DNA of 64,000 nucleotides, from NCBI RefSeq assembly GCF_032598905.1, contig NZ_CP122458.1, positions 4,613,001-4,677,000 of the forward strand. The letters run 5' to 3'. Source of the DNA: Streptomyces sp. 11x1. GTDB lineage: Bacteria > Actinomycetota > Actinomycetes > Streptomycetales > Streptomycetaceae. Positions 24,306-32,657 of this stretch are shown piece after piece (position 1 is the stretch's first letter; each line of letters starts with the position of its first letter). The position numbers and the translations under genes were made by a program. The notes under the pieces were generated by a model, which was not told the origin of the DNA, made no database searches, and saw only the letters and a program-made list of their open reading frames with translations.

Positions 24306-25525
24306 GTTCGGGGGTCCGTTCCGGACGGGGTCAGGGGTTCGGTGGTGAGGGTGGGGGTTTCGTTCTGGGTGTATGCGTGGGCTACCAGGAGCAGCCATTC
24401 GGTCTCGGCTCGGAGGTCGCCCGGTCGGGTTCCGGTCATCAATTGGATGCCGGTCATCGATGGGGGGCCGGTCACCGATCGGGTGCCGGTTCGCTTCGCT
24501 TGGACGGCCGCGCGGAGGATCGCGGCCTCCACGATCGCGTCGCCTTCCAGGGTGCCCGTCAGGCCGCGCGCGGCGACGGTTCGTTCGGCGCTCTCCCGGA
24601 CGCGCGCCGAGCGGTGGGGGCGGAGGGCGAGTACGCCGTCGTTGATCTCGATCACCCGGCGGTGAAGGAGGAAGTCGGAGTCGTCCGTCTGCTGCGAGCC
24701 TTCCGAGGCCAGGACGACTTCGGGGGTCGTGTCGGTGATGTCCTTCCAGAGGGGGGCCAGCGCGGCGAACGACCTCGTCTCCCAGCGACGGCGCAGGAAC
24801 TGGCTGAAGGGCCAGACGACCGCCGGGAGCGTGAGCCCCAGGGTGATGAGGAGTACGGCCAGCGCCGGGGCCGTCACGCTGAACACGCAGCGGACGGGGC
24901 TGATGGGCGTCGAGCACCGGACGCCGTGCGGCAGGAGGTTCAGTTCGAGACCGATGGAGACCAGGCCGAACACCTTGTAGGCCGCGTACAGCAGCGCGAA
25001 GACGCAGCCGACGGCGGTGATGCGCAGTCCGACGCGCTGGCTCCTCCGGCGGGAGTGGCCGGCCTGCTTCCAGGTCTGCTTGCCGAAGTCCTTCGCGGTG
25101 ACGCTGAGGTACGTGATGTAGATCAGTACGTAGAGCGCGTACAACTGGGGCGAGTCGTCGTTCAGCCGGCTGGCGGTGAACAGCACCGTCATGCCGGTCA
25201 CGGAGATGCCGAGGAAGAGCACGCGCCGTCGGATGCTCCGCCGGGCCTCGTCGGGTTCCAGATCGAGTTGGAGCATGAACGCGAGGACGGCGGTCGCGGC
25301 GGCCAGTGTGAACGAGTTGCTGAGCAGCCGCCCGCCGTCGGGGACGACGCTTTCGACGGCGTTCTCCACGACGGACACGTACGAGCCGAAGGCGCAGGCG
25401 AAGGAGACGAGCAGCGCGGCCATGGCCCAGGTGCCGGTCGGCCGGTGGCCGCCGCGGCCCCGGACCCAGTAGCCGGCGGCGAGCAGCAGCACGAGGGCCA
25501 CGCCTGCGAACAAGAGGTCGATCAT
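24302..25525 (-). CDS. MAB_1171c-type seven-helix membrane protein (DUF6545-like)
   Basis: A 407-residue membrane protein with seven hydrophobic segments in the first 210 residues (starting near IDLLFAGVALVLLLAAGYWV and ending at VTAPALAVLLITLGLTLPAV). A soluble C-terminal domain of about 190 residues follows (FAALAPLWKDITDT, DFLLHRRVIEINDGVLALRP). The family is annotated as putative transporter without biochemical proof; the 7-TM plus cytosolic domain layout would equally suit a receptor. The ATG (25525) overlaps the protease stop as ATGA, and the stop overlaps the P450 start as GTGA. Confidence 0.8.
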   Translation of the reverse strand: MIDLLFAGVALVLLLAAGYWVRGRGGHRPTGTWAMAALLVSFACAFGSYVSVVENAVESVVPDGGRLLSNSFTLAAATAVLAFMLQLDLEPDEARRSIRRRVLFLGISVTGMTVLFTASRLNDDSPQLYALYVLIYITYLSVTAKDFGKQTWKQAGHSRRRSQRVGLRITAVGCVFALLYAAYKVFGLVSIGLELNLLPHGVRCSTPISPVRCVFSVTAPALAVLLITLGLTLPAVVWPFSQFLRRRWETRSFAALAPLWKDITDTTPEVVLASEGSQQTDDSDFLLHRRVIEINDGVLALRPHRSARVRESAERTVAARGLTGTLEGDAIVEAAILRAAVQAKRTGTRSVTGPPSMTGIQLMTGTRPGDLRAETEWLLLVAHAYTQNETPTLTTEPLTPSGTDPRT

Positions 25526-26049
25526 CGGCGCCGACGGCCCTTTCTGATGGGTTTGGCGAACAGGGCCTCCCAGCGTTCGGCGCCCCTCTCGGGCTCGCGG
25601 GGAGGTAACTCACGTCCGCGGTAGATGTGCTGTCGGATGACGGTGGCCATCGTCTCGGCCTCGCGCTCGTCGTCCGTGGAGTAGCTCGTGCGTCCGTTCA
25701 TCCGCTGGACGAGGGTGGGATTGAAGCCGAGGGCGCGGAAGGCTTCGGGGTCCAGCTCCAGCGTGCCCGGGTGGTCGCAGATGATGTGGCTGACCTCGTG
25801 CGCGAGGATGTGGTTCTGGTGCAGGGCGGACGTTCCCTCCTCGTAGAAGAGGAGGTCCGCGTCGGGTGTCTCCAGGCGGATCCCGCAGGGGGCGTCGATC
25901 GCGCCGAGGGTGCTCAGGGGTCTGAGGATGATCGGACGGCCGCGCTTCTCCGCCACGGCGTCGCAGAGGTCCCGGGTGTTGAAGCGGTGGGGGAGGTGAA
26001 GCGCGTCCACGCGTTCCTCGCACGCGCGGCGTAACCGCTCAAGGTCCAT
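25522..26049 (-). CDS. ImmA/IrrE-family metallopeptidase
   Basis: A 175-residue zinc peptidase of the family that cleaves XRE-type repressors (ImmA of ICEBs1, IrrE of Deinococcus). The motif HEVSH in NHILAHEVSHIICDHPG is intact, and the third-ligand helix region REAETMATVIRQH is present. ATG 26049 is the start; the frame continues upstream but without coding character. Leu6 (26032-26034) and Leu148 (25606-25608) are TTA codons, so translation should depend on bldA. It heads a coupled three-gene operon with the 7-TM protein and P450, 0.85 kb downstream of an XRE gene on the same strand, its likely substrate. Confidence 0.87.
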   Translation of the reverse strand: MDLERLRRACEERVDALHLPHRFNTRDLCDAVAEKRGRPIILRPLSTLGAIDAPCGIRLETPDADLLFYEEGTSALHQNHILAHEVSHIICDHPGTLELDPEAFRALGFNPTLVQRMNGRTSYSTDDEREAETMATVIRQHIYRGRELPPREPERGAERWEALFAKPIRKGRRRR

Positions 26050-26135
26050 GTCCGGTCCTGACGTTGCTCGGGTCTGGCCGCTGACGGCGTGCCCCCGTAA
26101 GGCCGGAGTGCGATCCGGGATCCCCGGCACCGAAT

Positions 26136-26157
26136 CGTTCGAAAGCTTAGGCGAACG
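26136..26157. promoter_or_regulatory. Inverted repeat upstream of the protease operon
   Basis: CGTTCG (26136-26141) and CGAACG (26152-26157) flank a ten-base AT-richer centre, about 90 bases upstream of the ATG at 26049. It is a plausible operator or promoter-proximal site for this operon. The half-sites differ from those in front of the XRE gene. Confidence 0.4.
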
Positions 26158-26892
26158 CGTAGGCCGGTCCAAGGGAATCTCCGGGCTGTGGCCGAATGGC
26201 CGGATCTCGCTTTCGGGGATCAGGGGGTGGTGCCGCGATCGACGCCGCGGGCGGGGTCGACGCCAACGCCGGCACCAGCGCTGGCCGACTGCTGCGGGCC
26301 GCCGGGGCCGGGTGGTGGTGAGGTGAGGTGAGGTGGGGTGCGAGGGCGGGAGCGTGGTGGGTCAGTCGGGCAGGGGCGGAGGCCAGGGCCCTGGGCGAGG
26401 CCAGGGTTGGAGAAGGAGCAGGAGCAAGGACCGAGCGGGGGGAGGGGCAGGAACCAGACCCGGGGCCGGAGCTTGGGCTGAGGCGGGGGCTGGGGCTCCG
26501 GGCTCCGGGCTCCGGGCTCCGGGCTCCGGGCTCCGGGCTGGGGAAGTATCTGGGGCGGAGGAAAGATCAGCGGAAGAGGCTGGTCAGCGCGTCCTGAGCG
26601 AGTCGGCCACCGCCGGGCGTGGGAGGCCAGTGGCGTGGGCGCGCTCCAACATGTCCAGGACAGAGGTCGACGCCGGCCGGACAGGGGATGGTCACCCCGA
26701 CCGTGGGCGAGCCGGCCACCCGCCGGTCGCGAGTCCACTGGCCATCAGCCACTGACCGCCGATCGGATCACCTCCGCTTGCCGATCTCCGCATGTGCCCG
26801 TCGGTCGTCGATCGCCGGCCCCGCAGCACCGAGTCCCGCAGGCACGCAGGCACGCAGGCACGCAGGCACGCAGGCACGCAGGCACGCAGGCA
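26158..26892. repeat. Gene-free spacer with two short tandem repeats
   Basis: No convincing gene lies between the XRE stop and the protease promoter. The spacer contains a seven-base repeat GGCTCCG, about seven copies (26493-26540), and an eight-base repeat GCAGGCAC, seven copies (26838-26893). The octamer ends exactly at the XRE stop codon. Both could vary in copy number by slippage. Confidence 0.75.
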
Positions 26893-27348
26893 CTAATTGT
26901 CCAGGTCGAGGTCGGGCGGCGGTATGTCGCCCGGGAGGCCCTCCAGGATGCGGGCCTGTTCGATCACCGCTGTGACCATTTGGAGGGTCTCCGCGCTCAA
27001 GCCGTTGGCTCGTAGGGCGACCGTGCGGACGTTCTGGTCCCGCATGGCGGCCAGGACGGCGATCTCCGCTCGGGTGCGTTCGGCGGCCTTCTCGTCGACG
27101 AAGTAGCCCGCGGACACGCCGAAGAAGTCGGCCAGAGCCTTGATCGTGTGCCTCGTGGGGTTCTTCTTCGTGCCGGTGCGCAGTTGCTGGATGGCGCTCG
27201 CGGTGAGCCCCTTGCCCGCCTCCCCCGAAGCCTCTCGGATCCCTTCCGCGACCTCGGCGTACGTGTAGGGCCCGCGACCCGCAGGGTGGACCTCCTGGAA
27301 GAGGTGGTCCAGCAACTGCGCGAAGGTGCGCGGCTCGTCGTCTGTCAC
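26893..27348 (-). CDS. XRE-family transcriptional regulator
   Basis: A 151-residue regulator with an XRE HTH (YTYAEVAEGIREASGEAGKG, LTASAIQQLRTGTKKNPTRH, TIKALADFFGVSAGYFVDEK) and a helical C-terminal domain (RTVALRANGLSAETLQMVTA). This layout is common for Streptomyces regulators next to ImmA/IrrE or SARP-type genes. GTG 27348 is the start: residues further upstream in frame overlap an elaborate operator region and are not protein-like. It is probably autoregulated through the inverted repeats at 27383-27489 and may be inactivated by the protease encoded at 25522-26049. Confidence 0.82.
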   Translation of the reverse strand: MTDDEPRTFAQLLDHLFQEVHPAGRGPYTYAEVAEGIREASGEAGKGLTASAIQQLRTGTKKNPTRHTIKALADFFGVSAGYFVDEKAAERTRAEIAVLAAMRDQNVRTVALRANGLSAETLQMVTAVIEQARILEGLPGDIPPPDLDLDN

Positions 27349-27382
27349 GTCCGGTTCGTCCTGTCCTGATCGCCGCTGTATC

Positions 27383-27489
27383 CACTCTGGTGTGTGTGAG
27401 CGCGGAACGTGGTGGCTTCTCATCAACTTTAGTTGACGATCGACCACAACTACGGTGTACGTTCTACGGGGGTCACTCACACCAGAGTG
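27383..27489. promoter_or_regulatory. Nested palindromes upstream of the XRE gene (operator region)
   Basis: Outer pair: CACTCTGGTGTGTGTG (27383-27398) is the inverse of CACTCACACCAGAGTG (27474-27489) in 15 of 16 positions. Inner site: TCAACT-TT-AGTTGA (27423-27436), a perfect palindrome, with a further CAACT at 27447-27451 that pairs with AGTTG at 27431-27435. All lie 35-140 bases upstream of the XRE start. The arrangement suggests cooperative binding and looping by a dimeric repressor. Confidence 0.6.
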
Positions 27490-27650
27490 TTCCATGGCTC
27501 CGATCGGCTGTCTTCGGCGCGGGCCATGAGAGCTCCCAGCCGGTGGCCGGGTTCCGCGGGGGTGGGCCCGGCCACCTCGGAGCCGGTTCCGCTTCCTCGC
27601 CCTCAGTTCATTTCATTCCCCGTATACGCGTCGGCGCCTCGGGGCGCCTC

Positions 27651-27692
27651 GTTCGGCACCGGTCCCTCCCCACGTGGGGACCGGTGCCGAAC
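27651..27692. terminator. Perfect 16-bp stem-loop
   Basis: GTTCGGCACCGGTCCC (27651-27666) pairs with GGGACCGGTGCCGAAC (27677-27692) around a ten-base loop (TCCCCACGTG). There is no T-run on either side. It lies in the 636-base gap between the divergent XRE and WD40 genes, where a terminator is not needed, so it could also be a protein-binding site or an mRNA leader structure. Nothing else is evident in that gap apart from the XRE operator. Confidence 0.55.
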
Positions 27693-27984
27693 GGTGCGGG
27701 GTGTCGATCCACGCTTGGGGACGTGGACCGAGGGGGGTGGCCGGGGGCGTCGCCCAGGGTGGCCGGAAGCGTGCGGCATGATGGATCGGATTTGCGGGCG
27801 CTACGCCGGTGGCCCCTGCGGGGCGTGCACCGGCGTGGGCGGCTTGGGCCAGATCCTGCCAGTCGGGGCTGGTGAAAGAGGAGGGCCCTGGTGTCCGGTG
27901 ACGGAATTTCCGCAGGTCAGACCAGCAAGCTGAGTTTTCCGGTCCGGATGTCCACGTAGCGGGGGAAGGTAAGGGGTAGATGCC

Positions 27985-30900
27985 TTGAGTCACGACTCAG
28001 AGGCACGCACGGCCTTCGCGGAACGTCTCGCGCTGCTGTACAAGGAAGCGGGCAACCCTCCCCTCAAGAGCGTCTCCGAGTCGGTCGTCCGGCTGCAGCG
28101 GGTCGACGAGCGCGGGCGCCCCGTGCGGGTCTCGGCCCAGCGCATCAGTGACTGGCGACGGGCCCGGAACGTGCCCGCGCAGTTCGCCGCCCTCGCCGCC
28201 GTCCTGCACGTGCTGATCCCCGAGGCACGACGGGCGCGGCCCGTTCCGGTCTCCAAGGGGCTGTACGACGTGGCCCAGTGGCAGCGGCTCTGGGAGCGGG
28301 CCCTGGCCGATCCCGCCGGGGAGCGCCCCGCGGACTCCGCGTCCGGCGCCGCCACCGCCGCGTCGGGTGCCGTCTCGGACGAGCAGCCTCCCGGCGACGG
28401 CACCTCCCTCCCCGGTGGTGTCTGCCCCTACCGGGGGCTGGCCTCGTACCGGCAGCAGGACGCCCGTTGGTTCTTCGGGCGGGAGCGGAGCACCGACGCG
28501 CTCGTGGAGCAGTTGCGCGCGGCGGGGCGCACCGGCGGTCTGGTCATGCTCGTGGGTGCCTCGGGCGCCGGGAAGTCCTCCCTGCTCAACGCCGGACTCG
28601 TGCCCGCCGTGCGCGGCGGGGCCCTGGAGTCGGACGGTGACAGCGGCAACGGCCAGGGGAACGCGGGCGTGGGCTCGGGCCTCGGGAGCACAGGCTCCGC
28701 CGGTGGGCGGAGGGCCGGTGAGGTGCTCCAGCTCGTACCGGGGGCCGATCCGGTCGGGGAGTTGACCCGTCACATACCGGAGCTGGCGCAGGTCGTGTCC
28801 GCCGCCTACGAGCCCGGTACGCCGATGTTCGCCGAGGCGGTACGGGAGGCGGTCGCGGCGTGGGCACGGCGACGCGGGACCGAGACCCGCGACGGCGAGA
28901 CCAGGGACAGCAACGACATCACCAGCCACGGCACCAGCAGCGGCAACACCGGCACCGGCAACCACGCCAACAGCCACAGCACCAGCACCAGCACCAGCGA
29001 ACCCGGGAGTGCCCCCACCCCCACACCCCTCCGCCCCGTCCTGATCGTCGACCAGTTCGAGGAAGCCTTCACGCTCTCCTCCGACGAGGCGGACCGGCGG
29101 ACGTTCGTTCAGGTGCTCAGTGCGGCCTGCTCGCCCGGGGAGGAGGGCGGGGCGGCGCCCGTGGTCGTGGTGCTGGGCGTACGGGCCGACTTCTACGAAC
29201 AGTGCCTCGGCCATCCGGAGCTGGCCGACGCCCTTCAGCACCGGCACATGGTGCTGGGGCCGTTGACCACGGCGGAGCTGCGGGAGGCGGTGACCGGCCC
29301 GGCCAAGGCCGTGGGGCTGGAGCTGGAACCGGGGCTGGCCGAGCTGATCGTGCGCGAGGTGAGCGCGGACGGGCCGCGCGGGGCGCACGACGCGGGCGTG
29401 CTGCCCCTGCTGTCGCACGCCCTGCTCGTGACGTGGCAGCGGCGTAAGGCGGGCCGGTTGACGCTGGCCGGTTACCGGGCGGCCGGCGGTATCCAGGGCG
29501 CGGTGGCGGCCACCGCCGAGCGGGCCTGGTCGGGGCTGGACCCGGCGGCCCGCGCGGCGGCGCGGCTGCTGTTGCTGCGGCTGGTCCGGCTGGGCGAGGA
29601 CACCCAGGCCACCCGGCGCCGGGGCACCCGGCGGCAGCTCGCGGACGGCTCGGCGGACCCGGCGAAGACCGAGGAGTCGCTGGAGGCGATGGCCCGCGCC
29701 CGGCTGCTGACGCTGGACGCGGAGACCGTGGAGATCACCCATGAGGCGCTGCTGCACGCCTGGCCGCGCCTGCGAGGGTGGATCGACGAGGGCCGCAACG
29801 ACCATCTGCTGCGGCAGCGGCTGGAGGAGGACGGCCGCGCCTGGGAGGACTCCGGGCGGGATTCCTCGCTGCTCTACCGGGGCTCGCGCCTCGAACAGGC
29901 CCACACCTGGGCGCAGTCCACCAGCAGCGCCGAAAGCGCAGGGAACACAAGGGGCACAGGGAACACAAGGGGCACAGGGAACGCAGGGGGCACAGGCCAT
30001 GCCGGCGGCAAGGAGCGGAGCGGCGGGGGCAGGCGCGCCGGGGACCCCAGCGACATCCGCGACACCGGCGACACCGGGGGCGCCTTCCTGACCCGTAGCA
30101 CGGTGGAGTTCCTGGCCGCCTCGGTCCGGCTGCGTCGGCGTACCGTCCGGATCCGGCGGAGTGCCGTGGCGGCGCTGGTGGCGTTCGCCCTGGTCGCTGT
30201 CGGCTCGGCGGTGGTCGCCTGGCAGCAGCGCAACGACGCAGTGTTCGAACAGGTGGTCGCCCAGGCCGATCGGGTCCAGTTCTCCGATCCGTCGCTGTCG
30301 GCCCAGCTCGACCTGGTGGCGCACGAGCTGCGGCCCGACGACGAGGGCACCGGCAACCGGCTCGTCTCGATCGTCAACGCGCCCCTCGCCACCCCTCTCC
30401 TCGGCCACGGCGGTGCCGTCTACCTCACCTCCTTCAGCCCCGACGGGAACTACCTGGCCACTGCCAGCTACGACCGGTCCGTACGGCTGTGGGACGTGGC
30501 GGACCCGTCCCGGCCCAAGGCCCTGGCCAAGCCCCTGACCGGACACACCAGCTGGGTGAGCAGCGCGGTCTTCGCGCCGGACGGCCGTACGCTCGCCAGC
30601 GCCGGCGACGACGGCACGATCCGTATGTGGGACGTACGGGACCCGCGTGCGCCGCACGCGCTGGGCGCACCGCTGACCGGGCACGACGGCACGATCTTCC
30701 TGATCGCCTTCAGCCCGGACGGGAAGACCCTGGCGTCCGTGGGCGAGGACCACACCGTACGGCTGTGGGACGTGAGCGACCCGGCACACGCGAAGGAGCT
30801 CGGCGCGCCCCTCACCGGGCACAGCGCTCCCGTACGCGCCGTCGCGTTCGGCCCGGACGGGAAGACCCTGGCGACCGGGGGCGACGACAACACGATCCGG

Positions 30901-32370
30901 CTGTGGGACGTGGCCGGTCCGCGTGCGCCGCGCGCGCTGGGCACCGTGCTCAAGGGTCATACGAGTCTGGTGCACTCGCTGGCCTTCGGTCCCGACGGGC
31001 GGACGCTGGCCAGCGGCAGTTCGGACAACACCGTCCGGCTCTGGGACGTGGCCGAGCCACGGCGGGCGAGCGCGCTCGGTGCGCCGCTCACCGGGCACAC
31101 CGGTCCCATCTGGTCCGTGGCCTTCAGTCCGGACGGCAGGACGCTCGCCGCCGCCAGCGCGGACAGTACGGCGAGTCTGTGGAACGTGGCGGACCCCGCG
31201 TACCCGTCGCAGGTCGGCGAGCCGCTGGCCGGGGCGAGCGGGGAGATGTTCGCCCTGGGATTCAGCCCGGACGGCCGGACCCTCGCCACCGGGAGCGGCG
31301 ACAGCAAGGTCCGGCTGTGGGCCCTGCCGACCTCGGACATGGTCGGCCGCAACGGCGTGTTCCGGCCGGACGGTCGGGTGCTGGCCACCGCCGGGCGCGA
31401 CGGCCGGATCCGGTTGTGGAACGTGGCGGAGCCCGGCCGGCCCGTGCTGCTGGGGAAGGCGTTCACGCTCAAGGACAGCGGCAACCGTTCCCTGTCGTTC
31501 TCCCCGGACGGCCGCACCCTCTCGATCGTGGCCGGGAACCGGGCGCTGTATCTGTGGGACGTCGGCGACCCTGCCCGCCCGGTGTTGCGGGCGTCGCCGC
31601 TCCCGCTGCGGATCCGGTACACGGACGCGCAGGCCCACAGCCCGGACGGGCGGGTCCTGGCCACCTCCTACGGTGACCACGACGTGCAGTTGTGGGACGT
31701 CCGCGACCCGTCGCACGTGGTCCCGCTCGGCAAGCCCCTCACCGGGCACAAGGGTTACATCCTCGCCCTGGTCTTCAGCCCGGACGGCCGGACCCTCGCC
31801 AGTGGCAGCGCGGACGGCACCATCCGGCTGTGGGACGTGGCGGACCCGGCCCGGTCCACACGGCTCGACGGGCCCCTGACCGCCCACCGCGGCGCGGTCA
31901 GCGATCTCGTCTACAGCCCGGACGGCAGGACGCTGGCCAGTGGCGGTGGCGACGACAAGGTCCGGCTCTGGGACGTCTCCGACCCCCGCGAGGCGAGGCG
32001 CCTGGGCGCGCCGCTCGTCGGCCACACCGAGGCGATCGTCTCGCTGACCTTCAGCCCGGACGGGCGGACCCTGGCCAGCGGTGGCAACGACAGCACCGTC
32101 CACCTCTGGGACGTCTCCCGCCCCGCCGACGCCTCCTCCATCGGCCCGGCGATGAGCCCCAACGCCAAGACGGGCCAGTTCCTGTCCTTCAGCCCGAAGA
32201 GCGACATGCTCGGGGTCTCCAGCGGCGCCGACACCGTACGGCTGTGGAATCTGGACGTCGACGACGCCGTACGGCACATCTGCTCGTCGACTCGCGGGGT
32301 GCTCACGCGGGAGAAGTGGGACGAGTACCTGCCCCGGCTGTCGTACGAGCCACCGTGCGAGGGTTCCTGA
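27985..32370 (+). CDS. Giant HTH-nSTAND1-TM-WD40 signalling NTPase
   Basis: A 1461-residue multidomain protein. Residues 1-75 look like an HTH (RVSAQRISDWRRARNVPAQF). An nSTAND1 NTPase follows: entry YRGLASYRQQDARWFFGRE, Walker A VGASGAGKSSLL (about 189-200), Walker B LIVDQFEEAF (about 353). One membrane helix lies at about 728-747 (AVAALVAFALVAVGSAVVAW). The rest is 14 WD40 repeats with SPDGRTLASGS...VRLWDV spacing, enough for two seven-bladed propellers, here on the outer side of the membrane. Two low-complexity inserts (about 310-345 and 655-690) come from short DNA repeats. Start TTG 27985 is preferred; the nearby ATG is out of frame. Related proteins are widespread in Streptomyces but uncharacterised. 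Confidence 0.85.
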   Translation: MSHDSEARTAFAERLALLYKEAGNPPLKSVSESVVRLQRVDERGRPVRVSAQRISDWRRARNVPAQFAALAAVLHVLIPEARRARPVPVSKGLYDVAQWQRLWERALADPAGERPADSASGAATAASGAVSDEQPPGDGTSLPGGVCPYRGLASYRQQDARWFFGRERSTDALVEQLRAAGRTGGLVMLVGASGAGKSSLLNAGLVPAVRGGALESDGDSGNGQGNAGVGSGLGSTGSAGGRRAGEVLQLVPGADPVGELTRHIPELAQVVSAAYEPGTPMFAEAVREAVAAWARRRGTETRDGETRDSNDITSHGTSSGNTGTGNHANSHSTSTSTSEPGSAPTPTPLRPVLIVDQFEEAFTLSSDEADRRTFVQVLSAACSPGEEGGAAPVVVVLGVRADFYEQCLGHPELADALQHRHMVLGPLTTAELREAVTGPAKAVGLELEPGLAELIVREVSADGPRGAHDAGVLPLLSHALLVTWQRRKAGRLTLAGYRAAGGIQGAVAATAERAWSGLDPAARAAARLLLLRLVRLGEDTQATRRRGTRRQLADGSADPAKTEESLEAMARARLLTLDAETVEITHEALLHAWPRLRGWIDEGRNDHLLRQRLEEDGRAWEDSGRDSSLLYRGSRLEQAHTWAQSTSSAESAGNTRGTGNTRGTGNAGGTGHAGGKERSGGGRRAGDPSDIRDTGDTGGAFLTRSTVEFLAASVRLRRRTVRIRRSAVAALVAFALVAVGSAVVAWQQRNDAVFEQVVAQADRVQFSDPSLSAQLDLVAHELRPDDEGTGNRLVSIVNAPLATPLLGHGGAVYLTSFSPDGNYLATASYDRSVRLWDVADPSRPKALAKPLTGHTSWVSSAVFAPDGRTLASAGDDGTIRMWDVRDPRAPHALGAPLTGHDGTIFLIAFSPDGKTLASVGEDHTVRLWDVSDPAHAKELGAPLTGHSAPVRAVAFGPDGKTLATGGDDNTIRLWDVAGPRAPRALGTVLKGHTSLVHSLAFGPDGRTLASGSSDNTVRLWDVAEPRRASALGAPLTGHTGPIWSVAFSPDGRTLAAASADSTASLWNVADPAYPSQVGEPLAGASGEMFALGFSPDGRTLATGSGDSKVRLWALPTSDMVGRNGVFRPDGRVLATAGRDGRIRLWNVAEPGRPVLLGKAFTLKDSGNRSLSFSPDGRTLSIVAGNRALYLWDVGDPARPVLRASPLPLRIRYTDAQAHSPDGRVLATSYGDHDVQLWDVRDPSHVVPLGKPLTGHKGYILALVFSPDGRTLASGSADGTIRLWDVADPARSTRLDGPLTAHRGAVSDLVYSPDGRTLASGGGDDKVRLWDVSDPREARRLGAPLVGHTEAIVSLTFSPDGRTLASGGNDSTVHLWDVSRPADASSIGPAMSPNAKTGQFLSFSPKSDMLGVSSGADTVRLWNLDVDDAVRHICSSTRGVLTREKWDEYLPRLSYEPPCEGS

Positions 32371-32542
32371 ACCGCCCCTGAGCAGCTCTTTTCCCGGTTC
32401 TCGCCGGTCACGTCCGGCCTACTGGGCGGGGCCGGGGGCGGGTGGAAGGGTCTGTGCGGCCGCGTGATCCCGATCACAACTTGCCAACGCTATCGACCAG
32501 TCGGGTCCCGTCTCGCGAACAGCCTTGTTAGCCTTGGCCATA

Positions 32543-32582
32543 GCCCGGTCGCTGGTGCATCCCCCGTCGCCAGCGACCGGGC
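32543..32582 (+). ncRNA. Stem-loop with C-rich loop: terminator or small RNA candidate
   Basis: GCCCGGTCGCTGG (32543-32555) pairs with CCAGCGACCGGGC (32570-32582) around a loop containing CATCCCCCGTCG, and CCTTTC follows. It could simply terminate the WD40 transcript or the convergent permease operon. The long perfect stem and C-run loop recall actinobacterial 6C-type RNAs, but only five Cs and one hairpin are present, so I do not assign that family. Confidence 0.4.
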
Positions 32583-32657
32583 CCTTTCATGCCCGCCGGG
32601 GCTCCGCCCCCGCGCACTCTCCCCTTCGCCCCCGCGCTCTTCCCTCCCCCGCCCGTC

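Noticed and set aside
24306..25613. N-terminal extension of the P450 frame to 25613
   Set aside because: The extension lies inside the 7-TM gene in another frame and is Arg/Pro-rich; the GTGA overlap at 24305 gives a normal P450 length.
26838..26893. CRISPR array
   Set aside because: The octamer repeats are contiguous without spacers; no cas genes occur anywhere in the window.
27613..27993. Possible DUF397-like protein on the minus strand
   Set aside because: Only a weak likeness in a short stretch (GPSSFTSPDWQDLAQ); no start with a ribosome site and low coding quality.
27997..32277. 1426-codon open frame opposite the WD40 protein
   Set aside because: It is the antisense shadow of repeated WD40 coding sequence; the repeats create its apparent periodicity.
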